Shown here piece after piece: positions 40,426 through 49,235 of a DNA stretch of 64,000 nucleotides; positions within the stretch are counted from its first letter, which is position 1; every line of letters begins with the position of its first letter. The translations under genes were made by a program, and so were the position numbers. Source of the DNA: Mycolicibacterium sphagni (lineage in GTDB: Bacteria; Actinomycetota; Actinomycetes; Mycobacteriales; Mycobacteriaceae). Where the stretch lies: assembly GCF_013337765.1 (NCBI RefSeq), contig NZ_VBSB01000010.1, forward strand, positions 806,001 to 870,000. The letters run 5' to 3'. The notes under the pieces were generated by a model. It did no database searches. It saw only the letters and a program-made list of their open reading frames with translations, and was not told the origin of the DNA.

Positions 40426-42075
40426 ATGAGCGCGACAACCCAGCTGCGCCAGAAGCTGCAACGAGTCGGCGAAGCCGGCCGCGCGGTCAAACGCCTGGTC
40501 GATACCGGCTTCGTCGATCTGACCGATCTGAAATCCACCGTCGAGGTCGCCAAGCACTCCCGGATCTACGGTCCCCAGGCCACCATGGCGATCCAAGGTG
40601 GTCGCCGATACGCGAACCTGCCGGCGATCGTCGACGAGCGCGGGACGCTGAGCTACAAGCAGGTCGACGATCAGTCGTGGGCGTTGGCACACGGGCTGCA
40701 GCGGTTGGGTGTCTCCGAAGGTGCGGTGGTCGGCGTGCTGTGCCGCGACCACCGCGGTCTGGTCCTGGCGATGGCCGCCTGCGGCAAGCTCGGCGCGCGC
40801 ATGGTCCTGATGAACACCGGCTTCGCCAAACCGCAGTTCGCCGAGGTCTGCGAGCGCGAGAAGGTCACCGTCGTCCTGCACGACAGCGAGTTCCTCGGTC
40901 TGCTCGATGCGTTGCCCGCAGAGCTTCCCCGCGTGCTCACCTGGGTCGACGACGGCGCCGAACTGCCCGCGCGGGCGCAAACCCTGGACGACATCCTGGC
41001 GACGAATTCGACCGAACCGCTGCCGCCCCCGAGCAAGTCGGGTGGATCGGTCATCCTGACCAGCGGGACTACCGGGCTTCCCAAAGGCGCGCCGCGCGAC
41101 TCGGTGAAGCCCTTGGCCACCGCGCAGATCATCGATCGAATTCCGTTCCCGCGCACCGGAACCATGGCGATCATGTCGCCGATCTTTCACAGCACTGGCT
41201 GGGCCACCTACACCGTCGGCGCCGCCCTGGGCAACCAGATCGTGACCACCCGGCGGTTCAAGGCGGAGGACACCCTGGCGCTGATCGCCGACTACCGCGC
41301 CGACATGCTCGTGGCGGTCCCGACGATGCTGCACCGGATCGTCGAACTCGGGGCCGATGTGATCGGCAAGTACGACACGTCGTCATTGAAGGTGATCCTG
41401 GTCGCCGGGTCGGCGTTGAGCCCCGATCTATCCGAACGTGTGCAGGACCTGTTCGGCGACGTGCTCTACAACATGTACGGATCCACCGAATGCGCGATCG
41501 CTTCAGTGGCTACGCCGCAAGAGCTTCGGGCCGCACCGGGAACCGCGGGCCGTGCCCCGGTGACCTGCGAGGTGGTGCTCTATGACGAGCATGATCAACG
41601 CGTGACGGGCAGCAACCGGCGGGGGCGGATCTTCGTGCGCAATGGCGCGCCGTTCTCGGGCTACACCGACGGCCGGCACAAGCAGATCATCGACGGCTAC
41701 ATGTCCTCCGGCGACGTGGGTCATTTCACCGACGACGGACTGTTGTTCGTCGACGGCCGTGACGACGACATGATCGTGTCCGGCGGCGAGAACGTGTTCC
41801 CTCAGGAAGTGGAGAACCTGCTGGAGTCACGGGACGACATCGCCGAGGTCGCAGTGGTCGGTGTCGATGACGACGAGTTCGGAAAACGGTTGCGCGCCTT
41901 CGTCGTTCCCGAGCCGGGCGCCGAACTCGATGGGGCGGAGATCAAGCAGTTCGTCAAGGACAACCTGGCTCGCCACAAGGTGCCTCGTGATGTGATCTTC
42001 GTCGACGATCTGCCCCGCAACGCCACCGGCAAGCTGCTCCGCCGGGTGTTGGTGGACATGAAGGTCGACCGATGA
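40426..42075 (+). CDS. Acyl-CoA synthetase (FadD/AMP-binding, FadD2-like)
   Basis: A 549-aa adenylate-forming acyl-CoA ligase. ATP loop (A3) VILTSGTTGLPKGAPRD, A5-type NMYGSTECAIA, A7 YMSSGDVGHF and A8 VDGRDDDMIVSGGENVFPQEVE with catalytic Lys in RNATGKLLRR near the C-terminus. The N-terminal block TVEVAKHSRIYGPQATMAIQGGR resembles FadD2-type mycobacterial ligases. It activates a carboxylic acid to acyl-CoA, probably feeding beta-oxidation. It has AGAGGAG 6 nt before the ATG. The next tiny frame overlaps its stop. Confidence 0.92.
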   Translation: MSATTQLRQKLQRVGEAGRAVKRLVDTGFVDLTDLKSTVEVAKHSRIYGPQATMAIQGGRRYANLPAIVDERGTLSYKQVDDQSWALAHGLQRLGVSEGAVVGVLCRDHRGLVLAMAACGKLGARMVLMNTGFAKPQFAEVCEREKVTVVLHDSEFLGLLDALPAELPRVLTWVDDGAELPARAQTLDDILATNSTEPLPPPSKSGGSVILTSGTTGLPKGAPRDSVKPLATAQIIDRIPFPRTGTMAIMSPIFHSTGWATYTVGAALGNQIVTTRRFKAEDTLALIADYRADMLVAVPTMLHRIVELGADVIGKYDTSSLKVILVAGSALSPDLSERVQDLFGDVLYNMYGSTECAIASVATPQELRAAPGTAGRAPVTCEVVLYDEHDQRVTGSNRRGRIFVRNGAPFSGYTDGRHKQIIDGYMSSGDVGHFTDDGLLFVDGRDDDMIVSGGENVFPQEVENLLESRDDIAEVAVVGVDDDEFGKRLRAFVVPEPGAELDGAEIKQFVKDNLARHKVPRDVIFVDDLPRNATGKLLRRVLVDMKVDR

Positions 42076-42185
42076 TCGAAATCGGGTACGAAATCCGCGA
42101 CCGGATCGTCGCGACCCTGACCGGCACCGGGCGGGAACACAGCCGACGGAGCTGTGACCGATCGGCACTCAGGAACACGCCATAG
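42072..42185 (+). pseudogene. Possible remnant of an enoyl-CoA hydratase start
   Basis: A 37-codon frame beginning with ATG overlapping the acyl-CoA synthetase stop. Its first residues (MIEIGYEIRDRIVATLT) resemble the N-terminus of many enoyl-CoA hydratases (YEVRDRIAtvTL type), then it diverges into Arg-rich, unrelated sequence. It may be the leftover of an echA gene that once followed the ligase, or a chance frame. Confidence 0.3.
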
Positions 42186-42188
42186 CCT
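42183..42188 (+). promoter_or_regulatory. Candidate -10, leaderless LLM gene
   Basis: TAGCCT followed by 7 nt and the ATG. Confidence 0.4.
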
Positions 42189-42195
42189 GGTTCAC

Positions 42196-43026
42196 ATGAA
42201 ATTCGGCATCTCGACGTTCGTCAACGACGACACCATCGACACCGTGACGCTGGCCCGCGCGATTGAAGAGCGAGGTCTTCACTCGCTGACGATCGCCGAG
42301 CACACGCACATCCCCGCCAGCCGACAAACGCCCTATCCGATGGGCGGTGAACTGCCGTCCATCTACTACCGCACCCTGGACCCGTTCGTCACGCTGGCCG
42401 CGGCCGCGGCCATCACGTCCAGCATCGAGCTGATCACCGGTATCGCCCTGCTCATCCAGCGCGACCCGATCATCACCGCCAAGGAGGCGGCGAGCATCGA
42501 CCTCATCTCCGGCGGCCGGTTCGCATTGGGCGTCGGCGCGGGCTGGAACATCGAGGAGCTGCGCGATCATGGCACCGACCCGAAGACCCGCGGGGCACTG
42601 ATGGACGAGCGCATCGAAGCCATCAAGGTGCTCTGGACCGATGAGCCGGCCGAATTCCACGGCAAGTTCGTTGACTTCGACCCTGCGTATCTGCGTCCCA
42701 AGCCGGTCCAGAAACCGCATCCCACGATCTACATCGGCGGCGATTCCGACGCAACCGTCAGGAGGGTGATCCAGCACGAGGCCGGCTGGATCTCCAATCC
42801 GGCGCCTGTCGAGCACTTGGGCAGGCGGATCGAGCAGATGCGGGCGGGAGCAGGCCACGAGGTTCCGCTGACGACGTTCGGCACGCCGATCGATCCGGAG
42901 TACTGGCGCGGTTTGGAAGGGCTGGGATACCGCCTGGTGAACCTGCTGCTGCCGACCAAGCCGCGCGACGAATCGCTGCGACTGCTCGACGACTACGCGG
43001 CGAAGGTTGCCCAGTACGGCGGCTAA
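42196..43026 (+). CDS. LLM-class F420-dependent oxidoreductase
   Basis: A 276-aa F420-type luciferase-like enzyme starting MKFGISTFVNDDTIDTVTLA. Features: TIAEHTHIPASR, ITGIALLIQRDPIITAKEAA, the cofactor loop LISGGRFALGVGAGWNIEEL, and PHPTIYIGGDSDATVRR in the C-terminal region. Substrate unknown. It ends the catabolic run that starts with the epimerase. A TAGCCT hexamer just before the ATG implies an own promoter and no 5' leader. Confidence 0.9.
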   Translation: MKFGISTFVNDDTIDTVTLARAIEERGLHSLTIAEHTHIPASRQTPYPMGGELPSIYYRTLDPFVTLAAAAAITSSIELITGIALLIQRDPIITAKEAASIDLISGGRFALGVGAGWNIEELRDHGTDPKTRGALMDERIEAIKVLWTDEPAEFHGKFVDFDPAYLRPKPVQKPHPTIYIGGDSDATVRRVIQHEAGWISNPAPVEHLGRRIEQMRAGAGHEVPLTTFGTPIDPEYWRGLEGLGYRLVNLLLPTKPRDESLRLLDDYAAKVAQYGG

Positions 43027-43084
43027 AGCGGTCCAGTCACCCTCCCATTCCCAGTGTTGTGGAGTACGGTCCCGTGTCGTACTG

Positions 43085-43097
43085 TCAACTAAGTTGA
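43085..43097. promoter_or_regulatory. Inverted repeat upstream of mmpS
   Basis: TCAAC and GTTGA around TAA, 49 bp before the mmpS start. A TATAGA-like element at 43109-43114 follows. mmpS/mmpL pairs are often under TetR- or MarR-type control; no regulator gene is adjacent. Confidence 0.35.
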
Positions 43098-43145
43098 TTA
43101 GCCGCCCTATAGAAGTTTCGTTGCCGTCAGCGCCTGTCGCCGCTC

Positions 43146-43607
43146 ATGAAAGGGTCACGGATGCAGCGGGTTTCGATCGGACGCCGGTTGGGCAAACGCT
43201 GGATGCTGCTGGTGGCGGTGGTCGTCGTCGCAGTAGCCGGGTTCGCGGTGTACCGCCTGCACGGCATCTTCGGCTCCCACGACGTCACGTCGACGCCCAG
43301 CGGCGCGGGCAACGACATTGTCCCGTTCAACCCAAAGCACGTGGTCATGGAGGTTTTCGGCCCGCCGGGGACCGTCGCGACCGTCACCTACACCGACGTG
43401 AATGCCCAACCGCAGCGCGCTGACAACGTCACGCTGCCCTGGGCTTACGACACCACCACCACCCAGCCCGCGGTCTTCGTCAACGTCAACGCCCAGGGCG
43501 ACGGCGACTCGATCGGCTGCCGGATCAAGATCGACGATGTCGTCAAAGACGAGCGAACCGTGAACACCCTGAACGCCTTCACCTACTGCCTGGACAAGTC
43601 CGGATGA
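43146..43607 (+). CDS. MmpS-family membrane accessory protein
   Basis: A 153-aa MmpS: short basic N-terminus, one transmembrane helix (WMLLVAVVVVAVAGFAVYRL, about residues 19-38), and an outer beta-rich domain with PKHVVMEVFGPPGTVATVTYTD and a conserved Cys pair (SIGCRIKI and FTYCLDK). MmpS proteins assist MmpL transporters in exporting lipids, siderophores or drugs. The stop overlaps the mmpL ATG (ATGA). An ATG 15 nt downstream (MQRVSIG) is a possible start. Confidence 0.95.
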   Translation: MKGSRMQRVSIGRRLGKRWMLLVAVVVVAVAGFAVYRLHGIFGSHDVTSTPSGAGNDIVPFNPKHVVMEVFGPPGTVATVTYTDVNAQPQRADNVTLPWAYDTTTTQPAVFVNVNAQGDGDSIGCRIKIDDVVKDERTVNTLNAFTYCLDKSG

Positions 43608-46486
43608 GCCACCGGATCCCGGACTTCATCCGGCGGTTCTCGGTCGTCATAGCGCTGTTCTGGCTGGGCCTGGCGGTGGTCACGAACGTCTTCGTGCCGC
43701 AGCTGGAGACCGTCGCCGAAAAGCACAACGTGTCATTGAGCCCGCAGGATTCGCCGTCGTTGCAGGCCGCCAAGCGGATCGGCAAGGTGTTCGGCGAGTT
43801 CGATTCCGACAGCTCGGCGATGATCGTCCTGGAAGGCGATCAGCCGCTCGGTGCCGATGCCCACCACTACTACGACGGCCTGATCAAGAAGCTCCAACAA
43901 GACACCAAACACGTCCAGCACATCCAGGACTTCTGGGGCGATCCGCTCACGGCGGCCGGCTCGCAGAGCGCCGACGGCAAGGCGGCACTCGTGCAGCTGT
44001 ACCTCGCCGGCAACCAGGGTGAGTCGCTGGCCAACGAGTCCGTCGACTCGGTGCGCGACATCGTCAACAACAGCCCGCCGCCGCCCGGCCTCCGCGCCTA
44101 CGTCACCGGCGCCGCACCCCTGGTCACCGACCAGTTCGAGGTGGGTCGCCACGGCACGCTCAAGACCACCCTGATCACGCTCGGGGTGATCGCGGTGATG
44201 CTGTTCTGGCTCTACCGCCGCCTCACCACGGTGTTCTTCGTGATCTTCACGGTGATGATCGAGCTGACCGCCTCCCGCGGATCGGTGGCCGTCCTGGCCA
44301 ACGCCGGAATCATCCAGCTGTCGACGTACTCGACGAACCTGTTGACACTCTTGGTGATCGCCGCCGGAACCGACTACGCGATATTCCTTCTCGGCCGCTT
44401 CCACGAGGCCCGCTACGCCGGGCAGGACCGCGTCACGGCGTACAACACGATGTACCACGGCACCGCGCACATCATCTTGGGCTCGGGTCTGACGATCGCC
44501 GGCGCGGTGATGTGTCTGATGTTCACCCGGCTGCCGTATTTCAACAGCCTTGGCGTTCCGGCCGGCATCGGCGTCCTGATCGCTGTGATCGCGGCACTGA
44601 CGCTGGCACCGGCGTTGCTCGTCATCGGCCGGCACTTCGGCCTCTTCGAACCCGCCCGCCCGATGCGCACCCAGGGGTGGCGACGCATCGGTACCGCCAT
44701 CGTGCGCTGGCCCGGCCCCATCCTGGTGGTGACGGTCGGCATCGCCCTCATCGGCCTGATCGCCCTGCCGAACTACAAGACCAGTTACGACGCCCGCGGC
44801 TACATGCCGGCCAGCGCGCCGGCCAACGTCGGCTATACCGCCGCCGAACGCCACTTCACACAGGCCCGGCTCAATCCCGAACTGCTGATGATCGAAGCCG
44901 ACCACGATCTGCGGAACTCCACCGACATGATCCTGCTGGAGCGCGTCGCCAAAGCGGTATTCCACACCCCGGGCATCGCTCAGGTGCAAGCGATCACCCG
45001 CCCGCTGGGTACGCCCCTTGACCACACGTCGATACCGTTCCAGGTCAGTGCGGGCAGCCTCGGGCAGATCAACAACCTGCCGTTCCAGCAGGCCCGCAGC
45101 GACGACCTGCTCAAGCAGGTGGGCGTGATCAACAACTCGATCGACATTCTGCGTCAGCAGTATGCGCTGCAGCAGCAGTCCGGCGCAGTCACCGACGAGC
45201 AGACCAAGGCCTTCCAGGACACCGTCACCACAGCCCAGGATCTGCGCGACAAGATCGCCAACTTCGACGACTTCTTCCGGCCGCTGCGCAACTACTTCTA
45301 TTGGGAGCCACACTGTTACGACATCCCGGCTTGCGCCGCGGTGCGTTCGTTGTTCGATGCGCTCGACGGCATTGACGCGCTGACCGACCAGCTCGGAAAC
45401 GTCGCGGGCAGTATCGCGAAACTCGATGCGCTGCAACCGAAACTGCTCGCGCTGATCCCGCCGCAGATAGACACCCAGCAGACCAACCGCGACCTCACCC
45501 TGACCAACTACGCCACCAACTCGGGCATCAACGACCAGGCGCAGGCGGCCCTGCAGAACTCGACGGCACTGGGCCAAGCCTATGACGCCTCGAAAACCGA
45601 CGACACGTTCTATCTGCCGCCGGAGGCGTTCACCAATCCCGAATTCCAGCGTGGCATGAAGCTGTTCATGTCACCGGACGGCAAGGCCGCCAGGATGATC
45701 ATCACCCACGACGGTGATCCCGCTACGCCCGAAGGCATTTCGCACATCGATTCGATTCGCAACGCCGCGCAGGAAGCCGTCAAGGGCACGCCCTTGGCCG
45801 GGTCCAAGATCTTCATCGCAGGTACCGCGGCCACCTACAAGGACATCCAGGACGGCGCCAAATACGACCTGATGATCGCGGGGATCGCGGCACTGAGCCT
45901 GATCCTGCTCGTGATGATGTTCATCACCCGCAGCATCGTCGCCGCCTTCGTCATCGTGGGCACCGTGGCGCTGTCGTTGGGCGCCTCGTTCGGGCTATCG
46001 GTGTTGATCTGGCAGGACATCTTTGGGATCCACCTGTTCTGGATCGTGTTGGCACTGGCCATCATCCTGCTGTTGGCCGTGGGATCGGACTACAACCTGC
46101 TGTTGATATCCCGGTTCCAGGAAGAGATCCATGCCGGGCTGAATACCGGCATCATCCGGGCGATGGCCGGCTCTGGCGCGGTGGTGACGGCGGCGGGTCT
46201 GGTGTTCGCGGCGACGATGGCGTCGTTCATCTTCGCCGACTTGCGGATTCTCGGTCAGATCGGAACGACGATCGCCCTTGGTCTGCTGTTCGACACCCTG
46301 ATCGTGCGGTCCTTCATGACCCCGGCCGTGGCGGCTCTGCTCGGCCGCTGGTTCTGGTGGCCGCTGAAGGTACGCCAACGACCTGCCAGCTCGATGCTCC
46401 GGCCGTACGGCACCCGGCAATCGGTCCGTCAGTTGTTGCTGTGGGAGGACGGCGACGAGATCGCCCACCGTGAGGGTCGACGGTGA
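43604..46486 (+). CDS. MmpL-family RND transporter
   Basis: A 960-aa RND exporter. Two halves each begin with a transmembrane helix and an outer domain, followed by five-helix bundles. The proton-relay motifs are AGTDYAIFLLGRFHEARYAG and AVGSDYNLLLISRFQEE. Expected topology is about 12 helices. It uses the proton gradient to move lipids or related molecules across the inner membrane. Which MmpL it represents is not clear. It is coupled to mmpS and followed by a two-helix membrane protein. Confidence 0.96.
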   Translation: MSHRIPDFIRRFSVVIALFWLGLAVVTNVFVPQLETVAEKHNVSLSPQDSPSLQAAKRIGKVFGEFDSDSSAMIVLEGDQPLGADAHHYYDGLIKKLQQDTKHVQHIQDFWGDPLTAAGSQSADGKAALVQLYLAGNQGESLANESVDSVRDIVNNSPPPPGLRAYVTGAAPLVTDQFEVGRHGTLKTTLITLGVIAVMLFWLYRRLTTVFFVIFTVMIELTASRGSVAVLANAGIIQLSTYSTNLLTLLVIAAGTDYAIFLLGRFHEARYAGQDRVTAYNTMYHGTAHIILGSGLTIAGAVMCLMFTRLPYFNSLGVPAGIGVLIAVIAALTLAPALLVIGRHFGLFEPARPMRTQGWRRIGTAIVRWPGPILVVTVGIALIGLIALPNYKTSYDARGYMPASAPANVGYTAAERHFTQARLNPELLMIEADHDLRNSTDMILLERVAKAVFHTPGIAQVQAITRPLGTPLDHTSIPFQVSAGSLGQINNLPFQQARSDDLLKQVGVINNSIDILRQQYALQQQSGAVTDEQTKAFQDTVTTAQDLRDKIANFDDFFRPLRNYFYWEPHCYDIPACAAVRSLFDALDGIDALTDQLGNVAGSIAKLDALQPKLLALIPPQIDTQQTNRDLTLTNYATNSGINDQAQAALQNSTALGQAYDASKTDDTFYLPPEAFTNPEFQRGMKLFMSPDGKAARMIITHDGDPATPEGISHIDSIRNAAQEAVKGTPLAGSKIFIAGTAATYKDIQDGAKYDLMIAGIAALSLILLVMMFITRSIVAAFVIVGTVALSLGASFGLSVLIWQDIFGIHLFWIVLALAIILLLAVGSDYNLLLISRFQEEIHAGLNTGIIRAMAGSGAVVTAAGLVFAATMASFIFADLRILGQIGTTIALGLLFDTLIVRSFMTPAVAALLGRWFWWPLKVRQRPASSMLRPYGTRQSVRQLLLWEDGDEIAHREGRR

Positions 46487-46547
46487 AACCGGCCGGCGTT
46501 CTCGACCACAGCCCCCACGCTCGGCGACTAGATAGAGGAGAAATCGC

Positions 46548-47027
46548 GTGAATCTCGGCCCGTGGGGTGATCTCACCATTCTTGCTGCGCTGATGGCACT
46601 GGTTCTCGGCACCTGTGTCTTCGTCTACATCACGCGGCTGGAGCGGCGGATCTCCCATCCGATGGGTGATCAGGTGGGCGCCCACAAAGCCGTGCTCGCC
46701 AAAATCCGCAAGCGCGAACCACTTACGCGAGACGAGTTCGACTACGCATCCGAACTGGTCGCCGATGCGCGCTCGCCGCTGGCGTACGCGATTCCCGCTG
46801 CGCTGTTCACCATGGGGTTCTTCTACGTCGTCGGGTGCCTGTTTATGCTGCACCTCGACGGCGGCAACCCGTCGTTCCGGACATTCGTCGGTGGCATTCC
46901 GATGCTCACTTCGATGAACATAGCCGCTCAGCTACGTCGTGTGGCGAGTATGAAGCGCAGGCTGCAGGACATCCCCGTGTTGGACGACACATCGACCGAC
47001 GAGCTCACCGCCGCTGGCAGCGCCTGA
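46548..47027 (+). CDS. Hypothetical two-helix membrane protein near mmpL
   Basis: A 159-aa protein beginning with GTG behind AGAGGAGA. Two hydrophobic helices (LTILAALMALVLGTCVFVYI and YAIPAALFTMGFFYVVGCLFML) flank a charged cytoplasmic segment (TRLERRISHP and RKREPLTRDEFDYASELV). A third weak hydrophobic stretch may exist. No family recognised. It follows mmpL by 61 bp on the same strand and is convergent with the GGDEF/EAL gene, so it is probably co-transcribed with mmpS-mmpL. Confidence 0.7.
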   Translation: MNLGPWGDLTILAALMALVLGTCVFVYITRLERRISHPMGDQVGAHKAVLAKIRKREPLTRDEFDYASELVADARSPLAYAIPAALFTMGFFYVVGCLFMLHLDGGNPSFRTFVGGIPMLTSMNIAAQLRRVASMKRRLQDIPVLDDTSTDELTAAGSA

Positions 47028-47028
47028 C

Positions 47029-49137
47029 TCAGGACTTCCGGTTGGAGTACATGGCGTGGTCCGCGTGGTCGAGCACGGTGTCAATCGAGCACCCGTCGCC
47101 CGGATGATGCACCGCGCAGCCGATCGTCAGTCCAACCGCGACCTGAGCGCCGTCGCCGAGTGTGACCGGCTTGCCGTCCAGATCTTCGGTGATCTGCTCG
47201 GCCAGGCGGGCCAATTCTGACTCGTCGACAGAGTCGGTGATCACCAGGAATTCGTCGCCCCCCCATCGAGCGACGATGTCGCGGGGTCCGACGGCCTCGC
47301 GCAGCCGGAAGGCCACCTCCACCAGCAGCCGGTCACCGGAGCGATGGCCGTACTGATCGTTGAGTGACTTGAATCGGTCGATGTCGCAGAACAGAACGCC
47401 GTAGCCCGCCTCGCTGGCATCGAGCTGTTCCAGGCGGTTCCAGCCAGCCGACCGGTTGGCGACCGCGGTGAGCGGATCGGTGGCGGCTTGGCGGGCCAGG
47501 TCGGCCTCCCGGATGCGGTCGGCCGTCACGTCGACGATTTGAGATACGAAGTAGCGCGGGCGATCTCGCGGGGCATGCACGATCACGACGGTGAGGGCAC
47601 CCCACACGATGCGTCCGTCCGATGCGATGTAGCGCTTATCGATGCGATACGACCGCCGGCGCCCCTCCAGGCAGTCGTTGAGCAAAGCCAAGTCGGCATC
47701 CAGGTCGTCAGGGTGGGTGATCTCCTGAAAAGTGAGTTCGGCCAACTCCGATTTGCTGTATCCGAGCATGGCGCGCAGTGCGCGATTGGTGCGCAGGAAG
47801 GTGCCGTCCAAACCGACCACCGCCATGCCGATGGGCGAATGCGCAAGCGCCAGTTCGAATCGCCGCTCACCAAGGAGGTCGACTTCGGTGTGAAGCGGGT
47901 CTGCCGGCTCTGCGGTGACCTCGGCAGGTTCAAACCCGTGACCGACGGGGCGGGGGCGGCTGAGGAAGAAACCCTGTGCCGCGATGATGCCGACGGCGCC
48001 GACGGCGTCGAGTTCGCCCTGGCTCTCCACACCTTCGGCGATCACGGTCGCGCCCATCTGGCCGGCGAGCTCGGCGATAGCGTGCGCCAGTCGTCGGCGG
48101 GCGTCGTCGACGTCGATATGGCGGGTGATCGACTGGTCGATCTTGACGAACTCCGGGCTCAACTCGAGCACGTGGGAGAACGAGGAGAACCCCGCGCCGA
48201 CATCATCAACGGCGATCCGGACGCCTCGTGATCGGCACGGCTCCAATGCGTCTTCGAGTGCGCCGTAATCCAGGACGGCATCATGTTCGGTCAGTTCCAG
48301 GACAATTCGCGACGGGTCGACGTCGGCGAGCATCTGGGCCCACGGAGCTACCAGCGCCGCCCCCGGTGAGATGTTCACCGCGACGAACACCTCGTCGGGC
48401 AGCCGCGGCACCATCGAGACAACGCGAGCCAGAATCGCAGTCTCGAGTTCGATCCCGAGACCCAGCAGGGCCGCCTGGGCGAGAAACGCGTCGGGGCGAA
48501 ACGGTGCATGGGGAAAGCGCGCCAGCGCCTCCACACCCATCACCCTGCCGGAGGTCACGTCGTGGACGGGTTGGAACACCACCTCGAAATCGCGCTGGTA
48601 CACCACCTTTCGGATCGCTGTCCGCTGGGCCGCGGTGGTGTTCGGCCCTTTGTCGGGCGATTCGATCAGTGTCCCAATGAGTTCGGCGACCTGGTTGACG
48701 ACTCGTAGGTCGATACCGGCGAGGTACGGCTTGGCCTCCTGGCTGACCGCGCACACCATCCCGACCGTCGCGCCGGTGGGGCTGAGCACGGGAACACCAA
48801 CGTACGCACCGAGATTCCATTCGCTGGTGACCGGCAGTGCGGCCGTCGTCTGGTTGGCCGCGGTGTCCGGGATGATCGCGGGAAGCCGTCCGTCGATGAC
48901 CCGCACGCAATACGAATCGGAGAGCGAGGTTCGATCGCCCAACGAACGATTCACCGCCTCGGCATCGCCGTCGAGCACCTCCATCGTCTGCATTCCGTCG
49001 CGAAAAGAGGCCAGCCACGCAGTGTCCAGGCCGAGTCGGGTTCGCAGGAGGCTCAGCAGGGTACGAACCAGTTCGACGGGGATCTCTGGCCCGTCGTCTG
49101 AGAGAGGCTCGCCGTCCCCCTCGAACCGCATAGTCAT
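47029..49137 (-). CDS. GAF-EAL-PAS-GGDEF bifunctional c-di-GMP enzyme
   Basis: A 702-aa cytoplasmic protein. GAF (about 20-165), EAL (about 175-410), PAS (about 425-545) and GGDEF (about 550-700). EAL residues look intact: E203 in VEALARF, N255 in VAVNIS, E281 in LELTE, DDVGAG (D311, D312) and E369 in IAEGVES. GGDEF is intact (GGDEF at 626-630, FCDIDRFK upstream). It could both make and break c-di-GMP, with the GAF and PAS sensing a ligand. The order EAL before GGDEF is reversed from the more common GGDEF-EAL. Divergent from the transporter below; a second such enzyme follows it. Confidence 0.93.
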   Translation of the reverse strand: MTMRFEGDGEPLSDDGPEIPVELVRTLLSLLRTRLGLDTAWLASFRDGMQTMEVLDGDAEAVNRSLGDRTSLSDSYCVRVIDGRLPAIIPDTAANQTTAALPVTSEWNLGAYVGVPVLSPTGATVGMVCAVSQEAKPYLAGIDLRVVNQVAELIGTLIESPDKGPNTTAAQRTAIRKVVYQRDFEVVFQPVHDVTSGRVMGVEALARFPHAPFRPDAFLAQAALLGLGIELETAILARVVSMVPRLPDEVFVAVNISPGAALVAPWAQMLADVDPSRIVLELTEHDAVLDYGALEDALEPCRSRGVRIAVDDVGAGFSSFSHVLELSPEFVKIDQSITRHIDVDDARRRLAHAIAELAGQMGATVIAEGVESQGELDAVGAVGIIAAQGFFLSRPRPVGHGFEPAEVTAEPADPLHTEVDLLGERRFELALAHSPIGMAVVGLDGTFLRTNRALRAMLGYSKSELAELTFQEITHPDDLDADLALLNDCLEGRRRSYRIDKRYIASDGRIVWGALTVVIVHAPRDRPRYFVSQIVDVTADRIREADLARQAATDPLTAVANRSAGWNRLEQLDASEAGYGVLFCDIDRFKSLNDQYGHRSGDRLLVEVAFRLREAVGPRDIVARWGGDEFLVITDSVDESELARLAEQITEDLDGKPVTLGDGAQVAVGLTIGCAVHHPGDGCSIDTVLDHADHAMYSNRKS

Positions 49138-49235
49138 TAGTAGACCCCACTGCCAGCTGATCTGCACTGGAATGCCGGGGTCGGATTGACTGTTGCGCGG
49201 GTAGCAACTTTTCGCCGACGAGGAGGCAACGACCG

